NCBI GenBank assembly: GCA_963837355.1
Contig: CAWIMY010000002.1
Coordinates: 124,001 to 188,000 of the forward strand
Source of the DNA: Aureispira sp963837355
Lineage (GTDB): Bacteria; Bacteroidota; Bacteroidia; Chitinophagales; Saprospiraceae
Direction of reading: 5' to 3'
Length of the DNA stretch: 64,000 bases
Positions within the stretch are counted from its first letter, which is position 1. The number at the start of each line of letters is the position of its first letter. The notes beneath the pieces were generated by a model. It was not told the origin of the DNA. It did no database searches and saw only the letters and a program-made list of their open reading frames with translations. Positions 26,495 to 35,640 of the stretch are shown piece after piece. Position numbers and translations under genes: made by a program.

Positions 26495-26542
26495 ATTTAT
26501 ACCTTGCTGTACTTGCTTTTACAAAAAAGTAAGGCGTTGTTT

Positions 26543-26956
26543 TTAGCAAAATTTATCGAAGGCCATTTTCAAGTTAGCCGCAATAGCATCTGCCGTATTG
26601 CCCTCGATGTGGTGACGCTCTAGGAAATGGACTAACTTGCCTTCCTTAAACAAAGCGATGGAAGGAGAGGAAGCAGGATAAGGCAACATATATTGACGTG
26701 CTTTGTCGACCGCGCCCTTGTCTACCCCTGCAAAAACGGTGACCATATTCGTGGGCAGTTTTTCGTTCTGTGCAGCGGCTTTAACACCAGGGCGACAGTT
26801 GCCTGCGGCACAGCCACAAACCGAGTTGACTACCACTAAGGTAGTGCCGTCTTTTTGGTCTAGAATAGTGCTTACGTCTTCTGCTGATTTAAGTCCTGTA
26901 AACCCATAGTCCGTTAGGTCCTTTTCCATGGGTTGTGTTAGATGTTCTGGATACAT
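26543..26956 (-). CDS. Bacilliredoxin (BrxA/BrxB family)
   Basis: A 137-residue thioredoxin-fold protein that removes bacillithiol from mixed disulfides on proteins after oxidative stress. The diagnostic C47-G-C49-A-A-G-N-C motif (VNSVCGCAAGNCRP) is intact, as are the surrounding family patterns AGVDKGAVDKAR and PYPASSPSIALFK. The start MYPEHL at 26956 matches known family N-termini; a longer frame upstream adds unrelated residues. Its presence implies that the cell uses bacillithiol or a similar thiol. It has its own terminator. Confidence 0.92.
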   Translation of the reverse strand: MYPEHLTQPMEKDLTDYGFTGLKSAEDVSTILDQKDGTTLVVVNSVCGCAAGNCRPGVKAAAQNEKLPTNMVTVFAGVDKGAVDKARQYMLPYPASSPSIALFKEGKLVHFLERHHIEGNTADAIAANLKMAFDKFC

Positions 26957-27388
26957 AATAGTCTCTTTTTTGAAAAAAGCTGTTTTAAAATCTGTTTTGC
27001 AAGCAATTGATTCGCGCGTTTGCGCGTTTGTCATAAACTGCCTATCCGTTACGCATTATTTTGCGACAGCTTCCATAATACAATTTTATTTTTTACCTTG
27101 TACTAACAATCCGCCAAAGGATTGCGCACACCCGCACTTTATACAACAACCAATTTATAACGCTATTGGTCTTGCCAATAACCATTCAAACCGATTGTAC
27201 CATCCTTATAAAAAGGTTCTTTACCTATCTTATAGCTCTTGGCGTGCGCCAACAGCCCTACAAAAATAGTGCTTATTTTGCATAGCTCGTGCTTCTCTTC
27301 TGTCATCTGTCTGCAACTTCTCCCTTTGATGCTTAAGGAAACACCTAGCTTAACCTAGGTTTCAACCGCCTATCACAACCTTACTTTT
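26957..27388. other. Divergent intergenic region
   Basis: This 432-base gap lies between bacilliredoxin and the haem lipoprotein. It holds a short inverted repeat (acctag 27343-27348, ctaggt 27355-27360) 29 bases before the ATG at 27389, a plausible operator or leader hairpin. No gene, RNA or clear -7 box is seen. Confidence 0.4.
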
Positions 27389-27751
27389 ATGAAACGTTCT
27401 CTATTGTTTGTCAGTGCTTTAGTCGCTGTTTCTATTTATGGTTTATCTTCTTGTACAGCAGATAAACTAGAACTTCCTGAGCCAACAGCTGTTACTTTGG
27501 ATTGTTCGCTAACTCCTATCAACTACAACGATCACGTAAAAAGTGTCCTCAATAGTCAGTGCAACACGTCAGGTTGTCATGATGGTAATGTCATGCAGCC
27601 ATTTGGTACTTATGCCAGTATGGACCAAACTCGTCGAGAGCGCATTTACACCCGCGCCTGTGTAACAAAGGATATGCCTCAAGCAGGTATGGCCATAGAA
27701 TACATTGACACCATTAGTTGTTGGGCAGAACAAGGCTACTTAGAAAACTAG
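27389..27751 (+). CDS. Small haem-binding (cytochrome c-like) lipoprotein
   Basis: A 120-residue lipoprotein with a lipobox (LSSC near residue 22). The mature part contains INYNDHVKSVL, then CNTSGCH, a CX4CH site rather than the normal CXXCH, and a later Met in KDMPQAG that could be the sixth haem ligand. Domains of this kind sit in Bacteroidota operons with DUF5777 beta-barrels and diheme cytochromes, as here. It is probably an electron carrier tethered to the periplasmic side of a membrane. Haem attachment to CX4CH is inferred. Confidence 0.7.
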   Translation: MKRSLLFVSALVAVSIYGLSSCTADKLELPEPTAVTLDCSLTPINYNDHVKSVLNSQCNTSGCHDGNVMQPFGTYASMDQTRRERIYTRACVTKDMPQAGMAIEYIDTISCWAEQGYLEN

Positions 27752-27822
27752 TTTTTTAGTACTCGCTTGCCGCCCATCCTTAGCCTTTATTTTATTCGTA
27801 CTTTTAACGCCTCTCCTTGCTT

Positions 27823-28728
27823 ATGTCTACTCTACCTTTACTCCGCAAAGCTTTATGCTTGACTCTTGCCCTCTGTTTAGCAACCGTTAGTCAGGCCCAA
27901 GATGCGCCCGCCAAAGAATACGTTTACCAAACATTCAAAGATACGCGCATCATCAATAGTTATTCAGTAGAAACCTTACAGAAAGGCCTACTAGATTTTA
28001 GAATTGCACACCGCTTTGGCGATTTTTTCAACCAATGGAAATTCAACAATGCTTGGGCTGATTTTATTGGTTTGGAGAATGCGGCTGATATTGGTATTGG
28101 GGTAGAATACGGCATTACCAACAATTTAATGGTCGGTTTTCACCGTACCAAAGGAGCGACTGCCTTGCGCTCGTTGCTGCACGGGACGATCAAGTACCGC
28201 ATCTTATCGCAGACCAAAGACAACAGCATGCCGTTTACCTTAACTACGGCGGGTACGGTGAGTTTGTCGACCGCGCCCCCTTCGGCGGACGCGACGTCTC
28301 TGGCCTCTTTTCCAAAATTTGCCCACCGTATGTTGTATACGGCACAAGTATTAGTAGGGCGCAAGTTTGGAGAGCGGTTTTCTTTACAAATCTCTCCTAC
28401 CTTTGTATGGCGCAATTTGGTAGCTCCTGAGGACAATAATTACTTGTTGAGCACGGGGATCTCTGCCAAAATTCAATTAAATAAAGTGGTTGGTATTTTA
28501 TTAGATGCGACGATTCCCTTTGACGAGTTGCGTTTAACGCCAGGTAATGACTACTATATTCCGTTGGGCATAGGATTTGAATTTGATACAGGTGGACACG
28601 TCTTTCAAATCAACTTGACCAATGCCCGAGGCATTGAGCCTTCTGACTACATTCCCAATACGACTAGCAATTGGGGCGATGGGCAGTTTAGAATTGGATT
28701 TACAATTTCCAGAGCCTTTAGAATGTAA
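27823..28728 (+). CDS. DUF5777-type outer-membrane beta-barrel protein
   Basis: A 301-residue protein with a signal peptide (cleavage near VSQAQ). The conserved start of the family, TRIINSYSVETL, is followed by LDFRIAHRFGDFF and alternating amphipathic strands ending in an aromatic-rich FTISRAFRM, as expected of a barrel. DUF5777 proteins accompany multi-haem or redox lipoproteins in Bacteroidota; transport or electron transfer across the outer membrane is a possible role. The ATG at 27823 is preferred to a TTG two codons earlier. It lies 71 bases downstream of the haem lipoprotein. Confidence 0.8.
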   Translation: MSTLPLLRKALCLTLALCLATVSQAQDAPAKEYVYQTFKDTRIINSYSVETLQKGLLDFRIAHRFGDFFNQWKFNNAWADFIGLENAADIGIGVEYGITNNLMVGFHRTKGATALRSLLHGTIKYRILSQTKDNSMPFTLTTAGTVSLSTAPPSADATSLASFPKFAHRMLYTAQVLVGRKFGERFSLQISPTFVWRNLVAPEDNNYLLSTGISAKIQLNKVVGILLDATIPFDELRLTPGNDYYIPLGIGFEFDTGGHVFQINLTNARGIEPSDYIPNTTSNWGDGQFRIGFTISRAFRM

Positions 28729-28802
28729 TTTTTCTGGTAGAGCGCTTTTGCAATAGCCTCCTAGTAGAACTATTTTTATTTAATTCTTCAACAGCACACT
28801 GC

Positions 28803-29015
28803 ATGTTCAATAACTATAAAATAAGCCTTTTGATGGGTTGTTTGTTAATCGGAATCATCGTAGCCAGTTTTACCTTGCGCCCAAACGACCAACCACGTTA
28901 TTATTTGTCCGATGACGACAGCCTTTGGACTGTTTATGAAAAATTAGGTAAAATTCGCTTCAATGCGGCTAATTCAGACATCAAGGGGGTTTCTGCAGAA
29001 CGGGCCGCGATTTGA
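28803..29015 (+). pseudogene. N-terminal part of a frameshifted diheme cytochrome c
   Basis: The 70-residue frame has a membrane anchor or signal (LLMGCLLIGIIVASFTL) and the stretch SLWTVYEKLGKIRFNAANS, which parallels KVWSVMSGLGKVNVNALY in the following paralogue. It stops at a TGA at 29013-29015, just after GGGCC at 29002-29006. Adding one G there restores ERGRDLIFTG and a 360-residue protein, very close to the paralogue at 364. The break may be a sequencing error or real inactivation. Confidence 0.7.
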
Positions 29016-29884
29016 TCTTCACAGGCTCTTGCGACAAAGCCGACGGCAAAGGCCGCACCAAGGAGCAAAGTCCTTATTTCAAGTGTACGGCTTGTCACAA
29101 TGTAGAAAAGGAGTTTAGTGATTTGTCAGCCATTAGTTCGGAGAATCGCTTGGCCTATGCCGTGGAGCATGATTTGCCCTTTTTACAAGGCAGTTCTTTT
29201 TATGGGTTGGTCAATCGCAAGACATTTTACAACGACGATTATCAAAAAAAATACGGCCATGTGCCGATCATTAAAGCATCGAATACCGATATTCGTAAAG
29301 CGATCCAATTGTGTGCGACTCAATGCGCCCAAGGACGCTGGCTAGAGGATTTTGAAGTAGAGTCGGTCTTGGCTTACTTCAACACCTTGGGTTTGAAGGT
29401 AAAAGACCTAAATTTGAGCAAAGAAGAGCGCACTTTGGTAGAAACGGCCTTAAATAGCAATAAAAACTTGCAAGAAGCGGTACATTTGCTGCAAGGTAAG
29501 TATTTGGATAAAAGCCCCGCCCACTTTGTGGAGGACACCGAAACGTATAAGCCCCTATCTAAAACAGCATTAGCAGATGTAGCCCGTTATAAGAATGGCC
29601 AAACTATTTACGAACGCAGTTGTTTACATTGTCACGAAGCCGAGCGTTATTCTTTCTACAATATGAATGACAGCAAGTTGACCTTTTCTAATTTGCTCAA
29701 TCGGACGAAGTCCAACGGCAAAACATCGCTGTACGAAATCACGCGCCACGGTACTTGGCCCCTAGCGGGAAGCCGTGCTTACATGCCGCTTTATCCAATC
29801 GAAAAGCTCTCTAAAAAGCAATTAGAGGACCTTAGAATTTATGTAGAAAATAGAGCGTTGGGGCAAGAGTTAGCCGCAAAATAG
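29012..29884 (+). CDS. Diheme cytochrome c, main part of a frameshifted gene
   Basis: The 290-residue frame has two canonical haem sites, KCTACH and SCLHCH, the latter near residue 207. The stretch between them (SSFYGLVNRKTFYNDDY, RWLEDFEVESVLAYF) aligns with the next gene. Together with the preceding fragment it makes a periplasmic or membrane-anchored diheme c-type cytochrome of a type found in Bacteroidota. The nominal ATG at 29012 overlaps the N-terminal fragment and is probably not used. Electron transfer with the neighbouring haem lipoprotein and barrel is a likely role. Confidence 0.8.
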   Translation: MIFTGSCDKADGKGRTKEQSPYFKCTACHNVEKEFSDLSAISSENRLAYAVEHDLPFLQGSSFYGLVNRKTFYNDDYQKKYGHVPIIKASNTDIRKAIQLCATQCAQGRWLEDFEVESVLAYFNTLGLKVKDLNLSKEERTLVETALNSNKNLQEAVHLLQGKYLDKSPAHFVEDTETYKPLSKTALADVARYKNGQTIYERSCLHCHEAERYSFYNMNDSKLTFSNLLNRTKSNGKTSLYEITRHGTWPLAGSRAYMPLYPIEKLSKKQLEDLRIYVENRALGQELAAK

Positions 29885-29914
29885 GTCAGCAATGTCTTTT
29901 ATTGTTTTATTTTA

Positions 29915-31009
29915 ATGTTTAAAAATAAGATGTCAAAACCGACGGTAGTAGTAGTATTGTTACTCATCACACTGACCACTTTGGCCCACCAAGCCAACCA
30001 TACGGCTATACGCTTAGCAGCAATTACCGACGAGACCAAAGTATGGAGCGTCATGTCTGGCCTAGGCAAAGTAAATGTCAATGCCCTTTACAAAAATCCA
30101 CAACACGATGTTTTGAAGGGGGAACAATTGGTAACCAAAGGAATTACTGTTGATTTTCAAGGGAAAACCACGTTGCGAACCAGTCCAAAACTCACTTGTA
30201 TTGCTTGCCATACTATAGAGCCCGAACATCCTATATTTGGAACCATGGATCCTCAAAGCCGTCTAGAACACGCGGATACCATAGGGTTGCCCTTTTTGCC
30301 TGGTGCGCCTTTGTATGGATTGGTCAACCGAGTGGCCTTTTTTACCGATGATTATCAAAATAATTTTGAGCACAAGCAAAAACAAGCCTTAGTAGACGGC
30401 CATCGCAACATTCGTTTGGCAATTCAAGCCTGCAATAAAGTATACGCCAAAGGCCGCACCTTAGACAACTGGGAATTGGAGTCTATCTTGTCGTATCTTT
30501 GGACACTAGAGTTGCACATGGGCGACCTCAAAGTACCCGACACCATCGTTTCTATCGTAGAACAATCTATAGCTAGTAATGTCAATGGCTCTAAAGCGGT
30601 CAACTTGATGCGTCGCTATTATCCTGAGGTGTATCCTGCTACGCTAGTTGCACCAATTCCCTTGGCCAAGCGCGCTGAGGTATCGCCTGTGCTGAATAGC
30701 TACCAAAATGGCAAGCGGGTATATCGATTGAGTTGTTTGCATTGTCATGCGAATAAGCGCTTTTCTTCGTTTAAATTAGACCGCAGTCAAAAGACTTTCA
30801 ACTTTCTAGAAAAACACTTAGATACCGACTCTAGGTATTCTATTTACGATGCCTTGCGGTACAGCCCCAATTCTAAGGCCAACCGTTCTAATATTCCACA
30901 CTATACCGCCCAACGGATGAGCGATCAACAGATTCAAGATCTACGATTTTACATTTCTCAGCGGGCCAAATTAGGCGCAGAGGCCGACGATTATTACAAG
31001 AATTATTAA
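29915..31009 (+). CDS. Diheme cytochrome c
   Basis: A 364-residue intact paralogue of the preceding gene with an N-terminal signal or anchor (about residues 9-24), a first haem site TCIACH and a second SCLHCH. Shared landmarks are LPFLPGAPLYGLVNRVAFF, TLDNWELESILSYLWTLEL and QIQDLRFYISQRA. It starts 30 bases after the stop of its paralogue, so the two come from a tandem duplication and are co-transcribed. If the upstream copy is truly broken, this one keeps the function. The redox partner is unknown. Confidence 0.85.
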   Translation: MFKNKMSKPTVVVVLLLITLTTLAHQANHTAIRLAAITDETKVWSVMSGLGKVNVNALYKNPQHDVLKGEQLVTKGITVDFQGKTTLRTSPKLTCIACHTIEPEHPIFGTMDPQSRLEHADTIGLPFLPGAPLYGLVNRVAFFTDDYQNNFEHKQKQALVDGHRNIRLAIQACNKVYAKGRTLDNWELESILSYLWTLELHMGDLKVPDTIVSIVEQSIASNVNGSKAVNLMRRYYPEVYPATLVAPIPLAKRAEVSPVLNSYQNGKRVYRLSCLHCHANKRFSSFKLDRSQKTFNFLEKHLDTDSRYSIYDALRYSPNSKANRSNIPHYTAQRMSDQQIQDLRFYISQRAKLGAEADDYYKNY

Positions 31010-31092
31010 TAAAATACGGTAGGACATTTCCATCGGAGTAGTTTGTATTTTTTTTGGGTTTGCTCCATAAGAACAGCATTTGCTAGGTGGCC

Positions 31093-31114
31093 TACGTTCT
31101 ACTAGTAGAACGTA
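31093..31114. promoter_or_regulatory. 22-bp perfect palindrome before the PKD-protein gene
   Basis: The half-site tacgttctact is followed immediately by its exact reverse complement agtagaacgta, giving 22 bases with no spacer, 14 bases before the ATG at 31129. A gap-free palindrome at this place could be a dimeric repressor or activator site, or a leader hairpin controlling the start codon. There is no T-run, so a terminator is unlikely. Confidence 0.5.
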
Positions 31115-31128
31115 AATCCCTAAAGCCT

Positions 31129-34100
31129 ATGCGAAGTATTTTATTTTTTTTATTGTTATGTGTTTCACAACAGGGATGGACGCAATTACAGGCCGATTTT
31201 GGCAGTAGCGCGCAAGAGGTTTGTGTGCCCAATCTACTACAGCTTTCGGATGCTTCTACCACAGGCGGTGCCGTTATCGTACAGTGGGAATGGCTCAATA
31301 ATGGCGTAGTTTTTTCTACCTTGCCCAATCCTGCCCTTTACCTCAATGCGGCAGGAACTTACGCTATTTGTTTGCGCATTGTGGATGCCAATGGCAACCG
31401 CGACACCCTTTGCCGCCCCAATTATTTACGCGCCTTTAATGGCCCCACTGTTTCTTTTAATTTAACCAATACTTACGGTTGCGACCCGTTACCTGTCAAT
31501 TTTTCAAATACCACTCAACTGGGTGATGCGCCTATCCAACAATGGCGCTGGGATTTTGGCGATGGTACGCTGGATACCTTACGGGCTTCGCCCAACCATT
31601 TGTACCAAACGGTGGGTAATTTTGACGTGACTTTAGTCGCCATTGATACCAACGGCTGTCGAGATGCCCAATTGCAAAGCAATGCAGTCACTGTTAACCC
31701 TAGTGTTACGGCGGCGATTGCGTTGAGTTCCTATCAAGTACAGTGCGGCTTGCCTGCTACCATTACGTTTACAGGTATTAGCAACAGCCGTTCGGGGTTG
31801 AGTTACAACTGGGATTTGGGCGATAGCACCTTAACCGTAGGGCAAAGCGTGACCCATAGTTATACCCGCTCGGGCTGCTTCTCTCCTACGCTAACTGTCA
31901 GCAATGCTTGGTGTTCTGTTACCGCGACAGTACCTTCTTGCATTACTGTTTCTGAAACCCCAACAGCGGCGTTTACATTGGATAATGCAACTCCCTGTAC
32001 GGTTCCCTTTTCCGTTCAGTTTACCAATCAAAGTACCAACGCCAATAGTTATACTTGGGACTTTGGCGACTTGACTTCTGCAGGCGTACCCAACCCCAAC
32101 CATACCTACAGCAGCATTGCCGCTGCCGATAGCACGACCTATTTAGTGGGTTTAATTCCTGTTGTTCTAACCGCCAATAATGCCGCTGGGTGTATTGCTA
32201 GAGATACCCAATACATTCGTGGTTCGCTCATTCAATCGGGTATTCTCCGTGGTAATTTACCCTGTGCCCCTGATACTGCTTCTTATACAGCCACGTATAG
32301 CAATTACTCGGACTATTCCAGCCCTGTGTCTTTTCAGTGGACATTGGACAATGCGGCTTTGGTTACAGGCCCTAGCGCAACAGCGTTCTATTCTGATTCA
32401 GGGAGTTACCAAGTCTCTGTGATCGTGACGGATCAATTGGGCTGTCAAGATACAAGTTCCTTGCTGGTCAATGTTGGCTTGACCCCCAATATAGACTCTG
32501 TGACATCGGATACCAACTTTGTATGTCGTTTGACAGATATTGATTTTGTAGCCTATGGCGATAATTTTGTCACTTCTTGGGACTGGAAGTTTAGTGATTA
32601 TAGTGTTAATTTTGGTAGGGGCATTAACCATAACTTTCGGGATACAGGGTTCATCACAGGAATTTTAGTAGCTAGTTTTAGGGGCTGTACAGATACCATG
32701 CAATTGGGTAGCTATTATATTTATCCTCCAGTGGCTAGTTTTTTTGCAGATGATACCTGTAATAGTTTAACGGTTAATTTTATAGACAATTCCGTTGGAG
32801 CGCACCGCTGGGTATGGGATTTCGGAGACAGTACTACGACCAATGATACCTCTAGCCTACCCAATCCTAGTTATACTTACCCTGCTATTGATACCTATTA
32901 TATCAAGTTAGTAGTTTACAATGATACGTTCAATTGTGTCGATACTTTTCTTGATGCCGTTATTCTAAGCGCACCACTAGCAGACTTTGACGTTGTAGAT
33001 TCCATTTGTACCATCTCTACCATAAAACCGATCAATAATTCGAGCAACTCAATTTCTTTTATTTGGCAGGCCATTGGAGCAATCCCTTTTATTAGCAGTA
33101 ATGCAGAACCCACCTTTCTCTACGAAGAAGCAGGAGTCTTTCAATTGACGCTCTCCGCTTTTGCTGGTAATGGCTGCTTTGACACCCTCCAAAAGACCAT
33201 TTATGTGGCGGGTATTGATACCAATATAATGAGAGCGCCAATACCCGCTTGTCGGCCTGCTCTGGTGAATTTTGTAGACAGCTCCCAAGGAATTTTGTCG
33301 CCTATTGTGAGCTGGCAATGGGGCAATGGGAGTAGTTTGCCGACCGCAACGCAAGTCTACGCTTTTCCTGGCGAGCAGGGTATGCCTTTGCAAGTGACCA
33401 ACAGCTGGGGCTGCCCCTTCGATCTAGTAGACAGCTTTCCTGTGGGCGGCATCTTTGTGAATTACACGACCAACAAAGACATTTGTTTGGGCAACAACAG
33501 TACTTTTACAGCACTAGTGGGCTCCCCTGCCAATCGCCATGCCTTCAGGCCGTTTACTTACCTTTGGGATTTTGGAGATGGCCACCGAGATACTACGTCT
33601 CTAATAACAACTAGTCATTTGTACGATAGTGCTGGTGTTTATATGGTCTGTTTAGAGGTCTTGGATACGATTGGTTGTCTGTCCCTGCGCTGCGATTCCG
33701 TGATTGTACACGATCCTACTTCCCTATTTACAGCCGATACGTTTTTCTCTTCCTGTCCCCCTTTAGAGGTTGATTTTACTAATCTTTCGATTGGTGACAG
33801 CAGTTGGAGTTGGGCATTTGGTGATGGCTCGGTTTCTTCCTTAGAAAATCCCAGTCACGTGTATTCTACGGCTGGTTTTTACGATGTTGTATTTGCCGTC
33901 CAAGCGTTTCCTGGTTGTTCAGCAGTGGATACCGTGTTTCAGATGATTCAGATTACAGGCCCCACAGGGCAATTTGTTTCGCCGCCAGGCGTACATTGTT
34001 CCCCGCACTCGGTGGAGTTGCGCGCTAGTGGCACTAATATAGCGGGCTATACGTGGCTATTTGGTAATGGGGATTTTCAGGTGCACGGGGGCGGAACTAC

Positions 34101-35640
34101 TGATACTGCTTTTTACACCTACAATGATGTGGGGCGTTTTGTGCCAACAGTAGTGCTAGACGATGGATTGGGCTGCCAAGTGTCGCTCGAAGGCGATACG
34201 CTGGAAATTTTGCCGAGTCCCGTTGCGCGTTTTTATACCGAGCCACTAGCTTGTGGAGTGGATTCGGTCCACTATATTATTGATACCTTTTCTAGCAATT
34301 GGGATGCTATTTTTTGGTCGTTTCCGCAAGGACAACCCAGCAGTTCTACCCAGTTCCAACCTTGGGTTCATTATGATTCTACCGTCAACGCGCAAGCGCA
34401 ATTGATTGTCGTAGATGGGGGCTGTGCAGATACGTTGTTGCGTAGTGACTTTATTCGGCTACAGCCAGCGCCCCTTGCGGATTTTGATTGGGTTTACGCT
34501 GATTCCTGCGCGCCTGCTACCCTTCAATTCACCGATCAATCTACTATACTTGGGCAAGATTCTATACAAACGTGGCAATGGACTTTTGGGAATGGACAAA
34601 GCGCGACACAAGCCGATACCAGTCTACAATACGACAGCGCTAGTAGCTACCAAATTCAGTTGATTGTTAGCGACAGCTACGATTGCCGCGATACGGCTAC
34701 CAAAAGCGTCACCCTCTATCCCGCGCCCACCCTTTCGGTCACTGCAGCCCTGCCTATTTGCATAGGCGACACCCTCCAACTACAAGCCAATAGCAATGGC
34801 AGTGTAGTTTGGCACAGCGCACATTGGCTGAGCGACAGCAATAGCCTAACGCCCCAAACTCGTGTAGATAGCCAGCAGTCTTACTACCTAACTGCCACCA
34901 ACAATTTTGGTTGCCAAACAAGTGATAGTTTACTAGTACAACCACAACCTTATTTATTGGCGATAGTGCCCGACAGCGGACAACTCTGTTTGGGCGACAG
35001 CCTGTCACTCCAAGCCAACAGTAACGGCCTCCCCTTGCAATGGCGTAGCACAGCCTTTCTATCTTGCACCAATTGTTCTACTCCTATTGTCGCCCCCAGT
35101 CAATCCAGTTGGTATTATGTACAAGTAGATAGTAGCAGTGCTTGTGTCGCTTGGGATTCGATTTTGATACAAGTAAATCCCCTGCCCAACGCCGCTATTG
35201 TCGCGGACAGTAGCATCTGTCTCGGTGATAGCCTCTCTCTCCAAGCTTTGGGCGGCGGCAACTATATTTGGACGATTAACAACAGCACCGCTGCTCAAAT
35301 TTGGTCTCGCCCGACAGTAGCGAGTAGTTATACCGTTTTGGTGCAGGACAGCTTTGGTTGTCTAGATTCCGCACAACACCGTGTACAAATTCGATCTATT
35401 GCTACTACGCCTCTTCCTGATGCCACTATTTGCTTAGGGGACTCCGTACCGCTTCAACTTAGCAGCGGCAATGCCCCTACTTGGCAGGCCCCAATTTATC
35501 TTGCCGCACTTGCCCCACGCCAATTGCCCAGCCCAGCGATTCGACTTGGTATCTCGTACAGTACACCAATGCGGATAATTGCCCTGTGCAAGACAGCTTG
35601 CAGGTACAAGTCATTGACACGCGCTTTTTTCAAGCCTTAG
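31129..35640 (+). CDS. Giant PKD-repeat secreted protein (T9SS), frameshifted near 3' end
   Basis: A protein of 1503 residues in this frame. A signal peptide (MRSILFFLLLC, cleavage near GWTQ) is followed by many PKD-type beta-sandwich repeats, recognisable by WDFGDG/WKFSD/WAFGDGS, NPSHVYSTAG and YTYPAIDTY. After about residue 1150 come shorter repeats built on CLGDSLSLQA and LTVSSYTV-like units (SprB/gliding-associated style). The frame leaves its repeat pattern at the CCCC run at 35489-35492, after which the correct continuation lies in the +1-base frame. It is likely a surface adhesin. The ATG at 31129 directly opens the signal peptide; an earlier start at 31087 is less likely. Confidence 0.85.
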   Translation: MRSILFFLLLCVSQQGWTQLQADFGSSAQEVCVPNLLQLSDASTTGGAVIVQWEWLNNGVVFSTLPNPALYLNAAGTYAICLRIVDANGNRDTLCRPNYLRAFNGPTVSFNLTNTYGCDPLPVNFSNTTQLGDAPIQQWRWDFGDGTLDTLRASPNHLYQTVGNFDVTLVAIDTNGCRDAQLQSNAVTVNPSVTAAIALSSYQVQCGLPATITFTGISNSRSGLSYNWDLGDSTLTVGQSVTHSYTRSGCFSPTLTVSNAWCSVTATVPSCITVSETPTAAFTLDNATPCTVPFSVQFTNQSTNANSYTWDFGDLTSAGVPNPNHTYSSIAAADSTTYLVGLIPVVLTANNAAGCIARDTQYIRGSLIQSGILRGNLPCAPDTASYTATYSNYSDYSSPVSFQWTLDNAALVTGPSATAFYSDSGSYQVSVIVTDQLGCQDTSSLLVNVGLTPNIDSVTSDTNFVCRLTDIDFVAYGDNFVTSWDWKFSDYSVNFGRGINHNFRDTGFITGILVASFRGCTDTMQLGSYYIYPPVASFFADDTCNSLTVNFIDNSVGAHRWVWDFGDSTTTNDTSSLPNPSYTYPAIDTYYIKLVVYNDTFNCVDTFLDAVILSAPLADFDVVDSICTISTIKPINNSSNSISFIWQAIGAIPFISSNAEPTFLYEEAGVFQLTLSAFAGNGCFDTLQKTIYVAGIDTNIMRAPIPACRPALVNFVDSSQGILSPIVSWQWGNGSSLPTATQVYAFPGEQGMPLQVTNSWGCPFDLVDSFPVGGIFVNYTTNKDICLGNNSTFTALVGSPANRHAFRPFTYLWDFGDGHRDTTSLITTSHLYDSAGVYMVCLEVLDTIGCLSLRCDSVIVHDPTSLFTADTFFSSCPPLEVDFTNLSIGDSSWSWAFGDGSVSSLENPSHVYSTAGFYDVVFAVQAFPGCSAVDTVFQMIQITGPTGQFVSPPGVHCSPHSVELRASGTNIAGYTWLFGNGDFQVHGGGTTDTAFYTYNDVGRFVPTVVLDDGLGCQVSLEGDTLEILPSPVARFYTEPLACGVDSVHYIIDTFSSNWDAIFWSFPQGQPSSSTQFQPWVHYDSTVNAQAQLIVVDGGCADTLLRSDFIRLQPAPLADFDWVYADSCAPATLQFTDQSTILGQDSIQTWQWTFGNGQSATQADTSLQYDSASSYQIQLIVSDSYDCRDTATKSVTLYPAPTLSVTAALPICIGDTLQLQANSNGSVVWHSAHWLSDSNSLTPQTRVDSQQSYYLTATNNFGCQTSDSLLVQPQPYLLAIVPDSGQLCLGDSLSLQANSNGLPLQWRSTAFLSCTNCSTPIVAPSQSSWYYVQVDSSSACVAWDSILIQVNPLPNAAIVADSSICLGDSLSLQALGGGNYIWTINNSTAAQIWSRPTVASSYTVLVQDSFGCLDSAQHRVQIRSIATTPLPDATICLGDSVPLQLSSGNAPTWQAPIYLAALAPRQLPSPAIRLGISYSTPMRIIALCKTACRYKSLTRAFFKP

